NCBI RefSeq assembly: GCF_014656375.1
Contig: NZ_BNCH01000007.1
Span: 62,001-126,000 of the forward strand
DNA from: Aliiroseovarius zhejiangensis
Lineage (GTDB): Bacteria; Pseudomonadota; Alphaproteobacteria; Rhodobacterales; Rhodobacteraceae
Direction: 5' to 3'
DNA length: 64,000 nucleotides
A program made the translations under genes and the position numbers. Of this stretch, positions 33,382 through 42,367 are shown piece after piece. Below the pieces are notes generated by a model. It had not been told where the DNA came from, ran no database searches, and saw nothing but the letters and a program-made list of their open reading frames with translations. The stretch's first letter is position 1. Each line of letters starts with the position of its first letter.

Positions 33382-35427
33382 TCAACCCTCTTTCATCAGC
33401 ACGTCGATGAAGGCCGCGCCGAACCGCTGGACCTTCTGATCCCCCATGCCCGCGACGCGACCCAGATCCCCCAAGGTCATGGGTTTGCGTTCGGCGATCT
33501 GGCGCAGGGTCGTTGCGGTCACGCTCAGGTGTTTTCCGGTCCCGTCTTCGCCGCGAGCCAATTCTGTCGCGACGGCTTGCAACTGATCAAACAGCCCCCC
33601 GGCGGCACGCCCGGCCAGCTTGCGCCGTTGCGGATGAAGCACGGGGGCCGCGCCATTGATCACCTCAAGAAACGCATGGCCATAGCTTTCCAGCTTTTTC
33701 GCGCCAACCCCACCAATACGGGCCATCTGATCCAGATCAGTGGGTCGCTTTTCGGCCATTTCGATCAAGGTCCGGTCGTTGAAAATCACATAGGCCGGCG
33801 CGCGGGCGGCCTCGGCCAGCGCGCGGCGTTTGGCCTTGAGTGCCGACAGAAGCGGCGCGTCCTCTTCCGCCACCATCATTTTGGCAGCCGGTCGCCGCGT
33901 ACCGGATTTCAGCGTATCGCGGCGCAGTTCAACCTGCGCTTCCCCGCGAAGAACGGGATGCGCCTTTTCAGTTATTCGCAACGCGCCGTGCCGTTCGGGG
34001 TCAGGGCGCACCAGGTCAAGCCCCAGCATCTGCCGGAAAATGGCCTGCCACATGCGCTTGTCATGATCCTTGCCAACCCCGAACGTCGGCAACTGGTCAT
34101 GGCCCCGGTCACGGATGCGGTCGGTCGCGGTGCCACGCAGAATGTCGATCAGATGGCCCGAACCAAAGTATTCACCCGTGCGCAGAATGGCCGACAGTGC
34201 TTTCATCACATCGACCGTCCCGTCGAACAGCTCAGGCGGCGTGGCGCAAAGATCGCAATTGCCGCACGGGTCCGTCGTTTCACCGAAATAGGCCAGAAGC
34301 TGCTGGCGCCGACAGCCATGCGCCTCGGCCAGGCCAAGCAAGGCGTTCAGGCGGCCGTGGTCGGCCGCGCGGCGTTCGGGCGGGGCCAGCCCTTCGTCGA
34401 TTTGCGACCGGCGCAGGCGGATGTCGTCGGCGCCGAACAGGGTCAGCGTGTCGGCAGGCGCCCCATCCCGCCCGGCGCGACCGATTTCCTGATAATACGC
34501 CTCGATCGACTTGGGCAGATCGGAATGGGCGACCCAGCGAATGTCAGGCTTATCGACGCCCATGCCAAAGGCCACCGTCGCGACAACGATCAATCCGTCT
34601 TCCTGCTGGAACTGCCGTTCGACCTCGCGCCGGTCGTCCGCGTCCATCCCGCCGTGGTAATGCACCGCTGGATGGCCCGCATCGCGCAGTGCGTTGGCCA
34701 GCGTTTCGGTGCGCGCTCGCGTCGCGGAATAAACGATGCCGGACTGCCCCTTTCGGGCCGCTGCGAAATTCAGGATCTGGTTGCGCGGGTTGTCCTTGGC
34801 CGCGAATGCCAGATGGATGTTCGGGCGGTCAAACCCTCGTAGAAAGCTGCGTGGCGTGGACCCGTCGAACAGTTTTTGCACGATTTCGGCGCGGGTCTCT
34901 TCGTCTGCGGTGGCGGTGAACGCGGCAAGCGGCACGTCAAGGGCGCGTCTGAGCTCTCCGATCCGCAGGTAGTCCGGGCGAAAGTCATGGCCCCATTGAC
35001 TGACGCAATGCGCCTCGTCCACTGCGATCAGGGTCACACCGGCATTGCGCAACAAGTTCAGCGTGCCCGCTGATGCCAACCGCTCGGGCGCCATGTAAAG
35101 CAGCTTCAGCTCACCACGCGACAGTGCATCGAACACAGCGTCCGTTTCGTCCTGCGTGTTGCCCGAGGTCAGCGCGCCAGCGTTCACCCCCGCCGCCTGA
35201 AGCCCGCGCACCTGATCGCGCATCAAAGCAATCAGAGGCGAAATGACAACCGTCACGCCGTCACGGATCAGGGCCGGCAGTTGAAAACACAGCGACTTGC
35301 CGCCCCCGGTGGGCATGATCGCCAAGGTGTTTTCACCACGCGCTACGGCGTCGACGATTTCGGCCTGTCCGGGGCGAAACTCTTCGAAGCCGAAAACGGT
35401 TTTCAAAAGATCCAGATCGCGGGGCAT
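33382..35427 (-). CDS. recQ: ATP-dependent DNA helicase RecQ
   Basis: A 681-residue 3'-5' helicase for recombination and repair. Walker A is IMPTGGGKSLCFQLPAL, motif II is VDEAHCVSQWGHDFRPDY, and motif VI is QEIGRAGRDG. A zinc site is suggested by DPCGNCDLC, followed by the winged-helix RQC region. The HRDC domain (about 530-600) has RKRALAEAARAPAYVIFNDRTLIEMA-like residues. Length is slightly above E. coli RecQ. yaaA follows directly. Confidence 0.96.
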   Translation of the reverse strand: MPRDLDLLKTVFGFEEFRPGQAEIVDAVARGENTLAIMPTGGGKSLCFQLPALIRDGVTVVISPLIALMRDQVRGLQAAGVNAGALTSGNTQDETDAVFDALSRGELKLLYMAPERLASAGTLNLLRNAGVTLIAVDEAHCVSQWGHDFRPDYLRIGELRRALDVPLAAFTATADEETRAEIVQKLFDGSTPRSFLRGFDRPNIHLAFAAKDNPRNQILNFAAARKGQSGIVYSATRARTETLANALRDAGHPAVHYHGGMDADDRREVERQFQQEDGLIVVATVAFGMGVDKPDIRWVAHSDLPKSIEAYYQEIGRAGRDGAPADTLTLFGADDIRLRRSQIDEGLAPPERRAADHGRLNALLGLAEAHGCRRQQLLAYFGETTDPCGNCDLCATPPELFDGTVDVMKALSAILRTGEYFGSGHLIDILRGTATDRIRDRGHDQLPTFGVGKDHDKRMWQAIFRQMLGLDLVRPDPERHGALRITEKAHPVLRGEAQVELRRDTLKSGTRRPAAKMMVAEEDAPLLSALKAKRRALAEAARAPAYVIFNDRTLIEMAEKRPTDLDQMARIGGVGAKKLESYGHAFLEVINGAAPVLHPQRRKLAGRAAGGLFDQLQAVATELARGEDGTGKHLSVTATTLRQIAERKPMTLGDLGRVAGMGDQKVQRFGAAFIDVLMKEG

Positions 35428-35486
35428 AAGTGCTGCTCGTTATTTTGAGGGCACAATCCCACGCGCGCAGGTCAGGAACAAGGGGC

Positions 35487-35774
35487 TTAGTAGAAGGCCG
35501 GTGCGTTGTTGATCAGGATGATCCGGATCGCATAGAGCGCGATCAGTGCCACCAGTGGGGCGAAATCCAGCCCGCCCATTTGCGGCAGGAAAGACCGGAT
35601 ACGGGAATAGACCGGCTCCAACAATCGATTCAGCCCGTACCAGACCTGTGCCACCACATGTTGACGCAGGTTCAGCACCTGAAAGTTGATCAGCCACGAC
35701 ATCACGATATGCACGATCAGGACAAACCAGGCGATATCCAGGATCAGCATCAGGATTTGAAACAGCGACTGCAT
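35487..35774 (-). CDS. YggT-family membrane protein
   Basis: A 95-residue inner-membrane protein with two hydrophobic segments (LFQILMLILDIAWFVLIVHIVMSW and LDFAPLVALIALYAIRIILI) linked by the conserved LLEPVYSRIRSFLPQMGGLDFAPL. This is the YggT signature. Family members are linked to osmotic tolerance and cell division or photosystem assembly in other organisms, but the role here is unknown. It lies 59 bases upstream of recQ on the same strand. Confidence 0.9.
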   Translation of the reverse strand: MQSLFQILMLILDIAWFVLIVHIVMSWLINFQVLNLRQHVVAQVWYGLNRLLEPVYSRIRSFLPQMGGLDFAPLVALIALYAIRIILINNAPAFY

Positions 35775-35900
35775 GGGGGCTCCTTTCGGGTTGTCCGTTC
35801 CATCTAGGGAAGGTTGCCAGTCAGGGCAAGGGTGACGCGTGGTTTCGGTTGACGTTTGCGGCGCTCAAGGGCAGGTCGGCCACAACCGGAAGGAGCCACC

Positions 35901-36431
35901 ATGTATCCGTTCATCCGCGTGACCAAAGAGCTGATCAAGAACGCGCGCGCCACGCCGCTGCCGATCACCGGCACCCATGTCAGCCATCATATGTGCTGGC
36001 CATGGGACATCGACCTGTGGCGCGAGTTGAACAACGGGCGCACGCTGACACTTTATGACCTTGGACGCATTCCGCTGGCCGGGCGTACCGGGTTGTCCCG
36101 AATGCTGATCAAGAACCGCTGGGGTCTGACCATGGCGGGTGCTTCGGTGCGGTATCGCAAGCGGGTGCGTACCTTCGTCCGGGTCGAGATGCGCAGCCGC
36201 GTGGTCGGTTGGGACGACCGGTTCATCTATGTCGAGCAAAGCATGTGGCTGCGCGGCGAATGCGCGAACCAGATCGTCTATCGTTCCGCCGTGACGGATC
36301 GCAACGGGATCGTGCCCACCGCCCGCGTGGTCGAGGCTCTGGGCTATGACGGTCAGCGCCCGACAATGCCGGACTGGGTGCAGGCCTGGATCGACGCCGA
36401 CGCACAGCGCCCCTGGCCACCCGAAGCATGA
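35901..36431 (+). CDS. acyl-CoA thioesterase-like (hot-dog fold, THEM6-like) protein
   Basis: A 176-residue protein starting at an ATG directly after AGGAG. Segments THVSHHMCWPWDIDLWRELNNGRTLTLYDLGRIPLAGRTGL and VRYRKRVRTFVRVEMRSRVVGWDDRFIYVEQSMWL match the 4HBT/hot-dog proteins similar to eukaryotic THEM6. It may hydrolyse acyl thioesters; no activity is proven for this subgroup. The stop overlaps an ATG that opens the MFS frame, so they are probably one operon. Confidence 0.78.
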   Translation: MYPFIRVTKELIKNARATPLPITGTHVSHHMCWPWDIDLWRELNNGRTLTLYDLGRIPLAGRTGLSRMLIKNRWGLTMAGASVRYRKRVRTFVRVEMRSRVVGWDDRFIYVEQSMWLRGECANQIVYRSAVTDRNGIVPTARVVEALGYDGQRPTMPDWVQAWIDADAQRPWPPEA

Positions 36432-36487
36432 CACCCCTTGCCCGCGCGCTGGTTTCGCTGTTTGATCGGCGGAAACAGGGAGCAGGC

Positions 36488-37852
36488 ATGGCAGAAATCT
36501 CGACGCGCAGGCGCATTTGGGGCTGGTTCTGGTTCGATTGGGCCAGTCAGCCCTATCACACTCTGCTTCTGACGTTCATTTTCGGACCGTTCTTTGCCGC
36601 CGTCGCGACCGAGTTCTTCATGGGGCAGGGTTTGGCCGAACAGGCGGCAGATGCCAGGGCGCAGAGCATCTGGTCATGGGGGCTGGCTGCTGCGGGTCTG
36701 ATCGTGGGGTTCGGTGCGCCGGTCATGGGCGCGCTGGCTGACACTGCGGGGCGGGTGCGTCCCTGGGTCGCCGTATTCAGCCTTCTTTACGTCATCGGCG
36801 CAGGGTCGCTGTGGTGGACCCAACCGGATGGATCGAACCTGTGGACCATGATGCTGATGTTCGCGATTGGCTTCATCGGGGCGGAGTTTGCTTTGGTCTT
36901 CACCAACTCGCAACTGCCCAGCCTGGCCGACCAGGATCAGGTGGGCGAGATCTCGGGATCCGGCTTCGCTTTCGGCTATATTGGCGGGCTGGTGGCGCTG
37001 GCGATCATGCTGACGCTGTTTGTCGAACAGCCTAGTGGCAAGACCCTGATCGGGCTGGATCCCGGCCTGGGCCTTTTGGACGCCGAGGCCCGCGAAGGGA
37101 CGCGGATCGTCGGACCGTTCGTTGCGATCTGGTTTGTCGTGTTCATGATCCCCTATGCGCTGTGGGTAAAAGACGTGCCACGCCCGAACGCCAAACACAG
37201 TCTTTCCGGTGCATTTGCCATTCTGGGCCGGACCATTCGGGGATTGAAAAACAAGAAAAGTCTTGCCGCCTATCTGGGCAGTTCAATGTTTTACCGCGAC
37301 GCATTGAATGGCCTTTACGGGTTCGGCGGGGTCTATGCGAGCCTTGTTCTGAACTGGCCCATCGTCCTGATTGGGGTCTTTGGGATCATCTCGGGTCTGG
37401 CGGCGGCGGCGTTCAGTTGGATGGGCGGCCGGGTGGACAGCAAGCGCGGACCCAAGCCGGTCATCATCGGGTCGATCCTGATCTTGATGTCGGTCTGCTT
37501 CCTGATCGTGAACATGACACGCGAGTCTCTGTTGGGCATTGCGCTGCCGGAAGGGTCGAATATCCCGGACATCATCTTCTTCGGCTGCGGCATGTTGATC
37601 GGCGGCATGGGGGGCACGCTGCAATCGGCCAGCCGGTCGATGATGGTGCGCCACACCGACCCCGAAGCCCCGACGGAAAGTTTCGGTCTTTATGGCCTGT
37701 CCGGGCGGGCGACGGCCTTCATGGCACCGGCGCTGATCGCATGGTTTACGACGATGACCGGCAGCGCGCGGCTCGGCGTGTCTCCGCTGATCGGGTTGTT
37801 TGCACTGGGGCTTTTGCTTCTGATCTGGGTTAAACCAGAGGGAGAGCGGTGA
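36488..37852 (+). CDS. MFS transporter, UMF1/Atg22-like
   Basis: A 454-residue permease with about 12 hydrophobic segments. The N-terminus RRRIWGWFWFDWASQPYHTLLLTFIFGPFF is typical of UMF1/Atg22-type transporters, and YGLSGRATAFMAPALIAWF is another family segment. Yeast Atg22 exports amino acids from the vacuole; the bacterial substrate is unknown. The start at 36488 has GGGAG 7 bases before it; an in-frame ATG at 36428, overlapping the previous stop, would add 20 residues and cannot be excluded. Confidence 0.85.
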   Translation: MAEISTRRRIWGWFWFDWASQPYHTLLLTFIFGPFFAAVATEFFMGQGLAEQAADARAQSIWSWGLAAAGLIVGFGAPVMGALADTAGRVRPWVAVFSLLYVIGAGSLWWTQPDGSNLWTMMLMFAIGFIGAEFALVFTNSQLPSLADQDQVGEISGSGFAFGYIGGLVALAIMLTLFVEQPSGKTLIGLDPGLGLLDAEAREGTRIVGPFVAIWFVVFMIPYALWVKDVPRPNAKHSLSGAFAILGRTIRGLKNKKSLAAYLGSSMFYRDALNGLYGFGGVYASLVLNWPIVLIGVFGIISGLAAAAFSWMGGRVDSKRGPKPVIIGSILILMSVCFLIVNMTRESLLGIALPEGSNIPDIIFFGCGMLIGGMGGTLQSASRSMMVRHTDPEAPTESFGLYGLSGRATAFMAPALIAWFTTMTGSARLGVSPLIGLFALGLLLLIWVKPEGER

Positions 37853-37860
37853 GAGGTGGC

Positions 37861-38757
37861 ATGGTGAATATCAAGAAACTCATTCAAAGGGTTGTTCTGG
37901 TCGGTGCGCTTGCGCTTTCGGGGGCGGTCAATGGGCCGATCTCGGCGCAGGCCGACACACCGGCGAAACAGCTGTTCGGGTCAAAGCGCTCCGGATCGTC
38001 GCAGAAACCGGCCCCTTTCGGATCATACGCGAAAGGGTGTCTTGCGGGGGGCGAGCAACTTGCGCAAACCGGTCCGACCTGGCAGGCGATGCGCCTGTCG
38101 CGCAATCGGAACTGGGGACATCCCGAGCTTATCGACTTCGTCAAAGACCTGTCCCGCAAGGCAGCGCGACAGCCCGGCTGGAACGGGCTTTATGTCGGCG
38201 ACATGAGCCAACCGCGTGGCGGACCGATGCTGAGCGGTCACCGATCCCACCAGATCGGGCTGGACGTGGACATCTGGATGCTGCCCGCGAAAAAGCTGAA
38301 CCTGTCGGTCGGCGCGCGCGAAAGCATCTCGTCGATCTCGATGCGTCGCGCCAAGGGTGCCTTTGTGAACAGCTCCTGGACGCGCGCGCATCATGAAATC
38401 CTGAAAGCCGCGGCCAAGGACAAGCGCGTGGCACGCATCTTTGTCTTTCCCGGTGCCAAGGTGCAGATGTGCAAGGACGAGAAGGGCAACCGCAAATGGC
38501 TGAGGAAAATTCGGCCGTGGTACGGGCATCACTATCATTTCCACGTGCGCCTGAAATGTCCCAAAGGAATGCGCGGATGCGTCGACCAGGCCCCGCCGCC
38601 ACCCGGTGACGGCTGTCAGGACGCAGTGAACTGGGTCAACGATATTCTGCATCCAAAACCGCCCCCGCCCACCCCGCCCAAGCCAAGCAAACCGCGCGGG
38701 CCTCTGACACTTTCTGATCTGCCCAACCAATGCCGTTCCGTCTTGTCGTCGCGCTAG
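37861..38757 (+). CDS. mepA: penicillin-insensitive murein endopeptidase MepA
   Basis: A 298-residue periplasmic metallo-endopeptidase that cuts D-Ala-mDAP crosslinks. A signal peptide (about residues 1-31) is followed by the LAS-type zinc ligands in SGHRSHQIGLDVDIW (H, D) and the distal RPWYGHHYHFHVRLKCP (HxH). Six Cys in the mature part suggest disulfides. The C-terminus has a proline-rich stretch (PPPPTPPKPSKP), longer than in E. coli MepA. ATG at 37861 follows GAGAGGTGG. Its last 28 bases overlap the next gene. Confidence 0.93.
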   Translation: MVNIKKLIQRVVLVGALALSGAVNGPISAQADTPAKQLFGSKRSGSSQKPAPFGSYAKGCLAGGEQLAQTGPTWQAMRLSRNRNWGHPELIDFVKDLSRKAARQPGWNGLYVGDMSQPRGGPMLSGHRSHQIGLDVDIWMLPAKKLNLSVGARESISSISMRRAKGAFVNSSWTRAHHEILKAAAKDKRVARIFVFPGAKVQMCKDEKGNRKWLRKIRPWYGHHYHFHVRLKCPKGMRGCVDQAPPPPGDGCQDAVNWVNDILHPKPPPPTPPKPSKPRGPLTLSDLPNQCRSVLSSR

Positions 38758-39677
38758 GGGCGCTGGCCTTACTGGTCGGATTTCTGACCGTTGATCTGGG
38801 CGCGCAGACCGTGACCGAGGCCAAGCTGCTGTCAGTCACACGCTGGCATGGCGGGGACGAACCCGCCTTTGGCGGTTTTTCCGGGATCGAGGTCAGCGAG
38901 GACGGCACGTCCTTTACCGCGATCACCGATCGGGGTGATATAACGCAGGGTCGATTTGTGCGGAATGATGGAAGAATCGCAAAGGTGGCCCATGGCGCCC
39001 TGCGCAAGCTGACCACACCGCGCGGGGTCAATGTGCGCGGCATATGGTCGGACAGCGAAGGTCTGGCCATCGCGCCGGATGGCACCATGTTCGTCAGTTT
39101 CGAGGTGGGCCACAGAATCGTCAGATACCCAACCGGGCAAGGACGGGTGCGAAATCTGCCCAAGAACCCGGCAACAAAGAAGATGGAGCCCAACGCCGGA
39201 CAGGAAGCGTTGGCGGTCCAGCCGGATGGCGCCATCCTTGTGATCCCCGAAGGCAACGGCAGCCAGAAAGCACCGCACCGCGTCTTTCGGTTGCGCCCCG
39301 GTGCAAAAACCTGGGAACAACCTTTCACCCTGCCACGATATCGCCCCTATGTGCCGGTCGGGGCAGATGTCGGGCCTGACGGGCGGCTTTATGTGCTGGA
39401 ACGCCACCTGAGCAGCATCTTCGGCTTCACCAGCCGTGTCCGGCGCTTTGACATTACCGGCAACAGCCTGACGAACGAGACCATATTGCTGCAAACCGAA
39501 GTTGGTGCGCATGACAATCTTGAGGGGCTTGCCGTCTGGCGGGACGCGGATGGTCTGATCCGACTGACCATGGTCTCGGACGACAATTTCAAGTTTTTCC
39601 AGGTCACGGAAATTGTGGAATACGTCGTCCCGGATGGGGCGGGCATCGGGACGGACCACTTGATAAACACCCAATGA
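38730..39677 (+). CDS. esterase-like activity of phytase family protein (secreted)
   Basis: A 315-residue protein with an N-terminal signal peptide or anchor (MPFRLVVALGALALLVGFLTVDLGAQ) and a beta-propeller-like body: FGGFSGIEVSEDGTSFTAITDRGDI, SEGLAIAPDGTMFVSFE and NLEGLAVWRDADG are the repeated blades of the Phytase-like family. Activity towards esters or phytate is predicted only from the family name. It overlaps mepA by 28 bases in another frame, implying coupled expression. Confidence 0.83.
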   Translation: MPFRLVVALGALALLVGFLTVDLGAQTVTEAKLLSVTRWHGGDEPAFGGFSGIEVSEDGTSFTAITDRGDITQGRFVRNDGRIAKVAHGALRKLTTPRGVNVRGIWSDSEGLAIAPDGTMFVSFEVGHRIVRYPTGQGRVRNLPKNPATKKMEPNAGQEALAVQPDGAILVIPEGNGSQKAPHRVFRLRPGAKTWEQPFTLPRYRPYVPVGADVGPDGRLYVLERHLSSIFGFTSRVRRFDITGNSLTNETILLQTEVGAHDNLEGLAVWRDADGLIRLTMVSDDNFKFFQVTEIVEYVVPDGAGIGTDHLINTQ

Positions 39678-39694
39678 ACCGTTAAACGCAGCCC

Positions 39695-39713
39695 GTTCCC
39701 GGCTTTTGGGAAC
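39695..39713 (+). promoter_or_regulatory. hairpin in the leader of the queuosine-precursor transporter gene
   Basis: GTTCCC (39695-39700) pairs with GGGAAC (39708-39713) around the 7-base loop GGCTTTT, 37 bases before the start codon. No T-run follows. It could be a leader hairpin or a weak terminator for the preceding gene; it does not match a preQ1 riboswitch that I can recognise. Confidence 0.3.
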
Positions 39714-39749
39714 CAAGTCTCCGCAACCTTGCTAAAACGGACCAACAAC

Positions 39750-40370
39750 ATGACCCGTATCCTTCCCGGCGTAATTGCCATGGCCGCCATCGTGGTGGCG
39801 TCTAATATTCTGGTGCAACACCTGTTCGGCCAATGGCTGACCTGGGGCGCCTTTACCTATCCCTTCGCCTTTCTCGTCACTGACGTGATGAACCGCGTCT
39901 ACGGCCCTTCGGCTGCACGCAAGGTTGTCTTTGCCGGTTTTGTCACTGGCGTGGCGTGCAGCCTTGTCGGCACCCAGATCATGGGCGAGTTCGGCCCGCT
40001 CGTTACCCTGCGCGTCGCGGTTGCCTCTGGTCTGGCTTTCCTGACGGCGCAACTGCTGGACGTAGCGATCTTCGACCGTTTGCGCGATGGGAAATGGTGG
40101 CGTGCTCCGGCGGCCAGCACCCTGATCGGGGGCACGGTGGACACCGCGATTTTCTTTGCCATTGCCTTTTCGGCCAGCCTGACCTTCCTTGAACCCGGCA
40201 ACGACGTTGGTTGGGCAAACGAGGTTCTGCCCCTACTGGGAAGCGGCCCGGACGCCCCGCTTTGGATGTCGCTGGCACTGGCTGATTGGCTGGTCAAAAC
40301 GGCGATTGCACTGATCGCACTGGTCCCATTTCGACTCATCGTCACGAAACTTTCACCAAATCCTGCGTGA
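39750..40370 (+). CDS. queuosine precursor transporter (YhhQ family)
   Basis: A 206-residue inner-membrane protein of the YhhQ/VUT_1 family with about six hydrophobic segments. TWGAFTYPFAFLVTDVMNRVYG is the family signature. E. coli YhhQ takes up the queuosine precursors preQ0 and preQ1. A TTG at 39729 is an alternative start, but the ATG at 39750 (MTRILPGVIAMAAIVVASN) gives the usual N-terminus. Confidence 0.9.
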   Translation: MTRILPGVIAMAAIVVASNILVQHLFGQWLTWGAFTYPFAFLVTDVMNRVYGPSAARKVVFAGFVTGVACSLVGTQIMGEFGPLVTLRVAVASGLAFLTAQLLDVAIFDRLRDGKWWRAPAASTLIGGTVDTAIFFAIAFSASLTFLEPGNDVGWANEVLPLLGSGPDAPLWMSLALADWLVKTAIALIALVPFRLIVTKLSPNPA

Positions 40371-40438
40371 AAAGTTTTGACAAACGCAAAATCTGTGGCA
40401 ACCTCCTAGATATAGAAACAGCGAGAAAGGAGGTGTCC

Positions 40439-40480
40439 ATGTCGAGAGGAACAATGGAGCGAGGTGCCGGGACACCCTAG
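40439..40480 (+). CDS. mini-ORF, 13 residues (MSRGTMERGAGTP)
   Basis: ATG at 40439 lies three bases after a perfect AAGGAGGTG-type ribosome site and reads 13 codons to TAG at 40478-40480. The ribosome site is among the best in the window, so translation is plausible. The peptide has no run of a single amino acid that would suggest classical attenuation. It may be a regulatory or dual-function RNA's ORF rather than a functional peptide. Confidence 0.4.
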   Translation: MSRGTMERGAGTP

Positions 40481-40566
40481 GTCGCGACTTTCCGGGGCAG
40501 CCCCCGGCAAGGAACGCGGATCAAGTTGGCCAATTGGCCTAACCGGTCCCACCTCCTTAATTCTCG

Positions 40567-40602
40567 AAAGGGTCGTCCCAAAGCGGGCGGCCCTTTTCTT
40601 TT
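40567..40602 (+). terminator. strong intrinsic terminator of the yhhQ-arfB RNA unit
   Basis: Bases 40567-40578 pair with 40585-40596 in a 12-pair stem (two G-T wobbles) with a 6-base loop, followed by a T-rich run to 40602. It ends a transcript before arfB, 49 bases upstream of the arfB start. Confidence 0.92.
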
Positions 40603-40650
40603 GCCATTTCCGGGATTTCCGTTTTGGATCCAATTCGCTAGGGTGCCGCC

Positions 40651-41070
40651 ATGATCCGCGTGACCGACGATATCACCCTGCAAGATTGGGAGCTGAGCGA
40701 GAGTTTCACCCGCAGTTCCGGCCCGGGCGGGCAAAACGTGAACAAGGTCTCGACGGCTGTCGAGCTGCGGTTTGAAGCCGAACGGTCTCCAAATCTGAGC
40801 CAACCCGTCAAGGCCCGTCTGAAACGCATCGCAGGCCGCAAATGGACGCAAGACGGTGCCATCGTGATCCGCGCCGAAGAGACGCGCAGCCAGGCCCGCA
40901 ACCGCGAGATTGCGCAGAACCGGCTGGTTGAAATGATCCAGCGCGCATTGGTCACCCCGAAACGGCGCATCGCAACACGCCCCACGCTTGCCTCGAAAAA
41001 ACGCAGGCTTGAGGCCAAGACCCGTCGCAGCCAGATCAAGGCACTGCGCGGACGCGTCAACGACGACTAA
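40651..41070 (+). CDS. arfB: alternative ribosome-rescue factor ArfB
   Basis: A 139-residue peptidyl-tRNA hydrolase with the release-factor GGQ motif at residues 26-28 (SSGPGGQNVNKV) and a strongly basic C-terminal tail (KRRLEAKTRRSQIKALRGR) that enters the empty mRNA channel. It frees nascent chains on ribosomes stalled at mRNA ends, as a backup to trans-translation. Length and motifs agree with E. coli ArfB (YaeJ). Confidence 0.95.
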   Translation: MIRVTDDITLQDWELSESFTRSSGPGGQNVNKVSTAVELRFEAERSPNLSQPVKARLKRIAGRKWTQDGAIVIRAEETRSQARNREIAQNRLVEMIQRALVTPKRRIATRPTLASKKRRLEAKTRRSQIKALRGRVNDD

Positions 41071-41089
41071 CCACAGCGGAGCCTTCCCC

Positions 41090-42367
41090 ATGTCGCACAA
41101 TTCAAACCTACTGCATCGGCGCGAGCGGCTTCTCGGCCCCAACATGACGACGTTTTACAGCGATCCCGTGCACATTGTGCGTGGTGAAGGTGCCTGGTTG
41201 TGGGACGCGGACGGCAATCGCTATCTGGATTGCTACAACAACGTGCCGCATGTGGGTCACGCCCATCCGAAGGTGGTCGAGGCGATCTCGGCTCAGGCGG
41301 CCACTCTGAACACCCACACCCGCTACCTGCACGAAGGCATCCTGGACTATGCCGAACGCCTGACCGGCACGATGGAGCACGATCTGGACACCATGATCAT
41401 GGTTTGCACCGGGTCCGAAGCCAACGACATCGCCCTGCGCATGGGGCGGGCGATGACCGGCAAGACCGGGATCATCTGCACCGACAACACCTATCACGGC
41501 AACACCGATCTGGTGTCGCACCTGTCGGCCAAGAAAACCCCGATCGGCGGTGCGGTGGACTGGGTCAAGAAGGTTCCGTCGCCAGACACGCTCGCCCCGC
41601 TTGGTGGCAGCGCCGAGGCGCAGGCGCAGGCGTTTGCAGATGAAATCCAAACCGCCATAGACACGCTCGAAGCCGAAGGCCACGGCTTTGGCACGCTGAT
41701 CCTGTGCCCGTTTTTCGCCAACGAAGGCTTCCCGGACCTGCCGTCGGGATTCCTCGACCCGACCGTCGAGGTCGTGCGTCGCGCCGGCGGCATCATCATC
41801 GCGGACGAGGTGCAACCCGGCTTCGGCCGCACCGGTCGTCATTTCTGGGGGCATCAGCGGATCGGGCTGGCGCCGGACATCGTGACGATGGGCAAACCCA
41901 TGGGCAACGGGCATCCTGTCGCCGCCGTCGTCACCCGGCCCGAGATCATGGCCGAATTCCGCAATCGCTTTGGCTATTTCAACACGTTCGGTGGCAACCC
42001 GGTCTCTGCCGCGGCTGCAATGGCGGTTTTGGACGTTCTGGCCGAAGAAAGCCTTGTCGAAAATGCCCGTGACACGGGTGACTATGCGCTGGAATTGTTG
42101 CGGCAACTCGATCACCCGATGATTGCCGATGTGCGCGGCGCGGGGTTGTTTCTGGGGGTGGAATTTGCCCGCGATGGAGACACGAAACGCGCCGCCCCCT
42201 TCTGCGCCCAACTGGTGGACGAGATGCGCAATCGCGGGGTGCTGCTGCACTCGGTCGGGCGGTATTATCACGGGATCAAGATCCGTCCGCCCATGTGTTT
42301 CGATCGTGCGCAGGCCGACCTTCTGGTCGAAACGATGGACGCGGCACTCAAGGCGCTTCCCGTATGA
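41090..42367 (+). CDS. class III aminotransferase / phospho-lyase-like PLP enzyme
   Basis: A 425-residue PLP enzyme of aminotransferase class III. It has [19 protein letters not shown]-like N-terminal residues, [31 protein letters not shown] and the PLP lysine in [18 protein letters not shown]. This subgroup includes AGXT2-like enzymes and ethanolamine-phosphate or phosphohydroxylysine phospho-lyases. The stop codon overlaps the start of a kinase-like gene, which favours a phosphorylate-then-eliminate pathway over simple transamination (inference). Confidence 0.85.
   Translation: MSHNSNLLHRRERLLGPNMTTFYSDPVHIVRGEGAWLWDADGNRYLDCYNNVPHVGHAHPKVVEAISAQAATLNTHTRYLHEGILDYAERLTGTMEHDLDTMIMVCTGSEANDIALRMGRAMTGKTGIICTDNTYHGNTDLVSHLSAKKTPIGGAVDWVKKVPSPDTLAPLGGSAEAQAQAFADEIQTAIDTLEAEGHGFGTLILCPFFANEGFPDLPSGFLDPTVEVVRRAGGIIIADEVQPGFGRTGRHFWGHQRIGLAPDIVTMGKPMGNGHPVAAVVTRPEIMAEFRNRFGYFNTFGGNPVSAAAAMAVLDVLAEESLVENARDTGDYALELLRQLDHPMIADVRGAGLFLGVEFARDGDTKRAAPFCAQLVDEMRNRGVLLHSVGRYYHGIKIRPPMCFDRAQADLLVETMDAALKALPV

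Larger units (their letters stand above)
40401..40602 (+). ncRNA. probable structured small RNA with a mini-ORF and an anti-Shine-Dalgarno tract
   Basis: The yhhQ-arfB gap holds a compact structured unit. A strong AAGGAGGTG (40427-40435) precedes a 13-codon ORF. That site can pair three ways: with ACCTCCT (40401-40407), through GGTGTCC (40432-40438) with GGACACC (40470-40476), and with CACCTCCTT (40550-40558), which mimics the 3' end of 16S rRNA. Between these lie a CCGGGG/CCCCGG hairpin (40492-40507) and the palindrome GGCCAATTGGCC (40528-40539). A TTGACA is at 40377-40382 but no well-spaced -10. The unit ends at a strong terminator. The exact 5' end is unknown. It could be a trans-acting sRNA or a leader-type regulator. 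Confidence 0.6.

Noticed and set aside
33316-34842. 508-codon plus-strand frame opposite recQ
   Set aside because: Shadow of recQ, which is supported by all helicase motifs.
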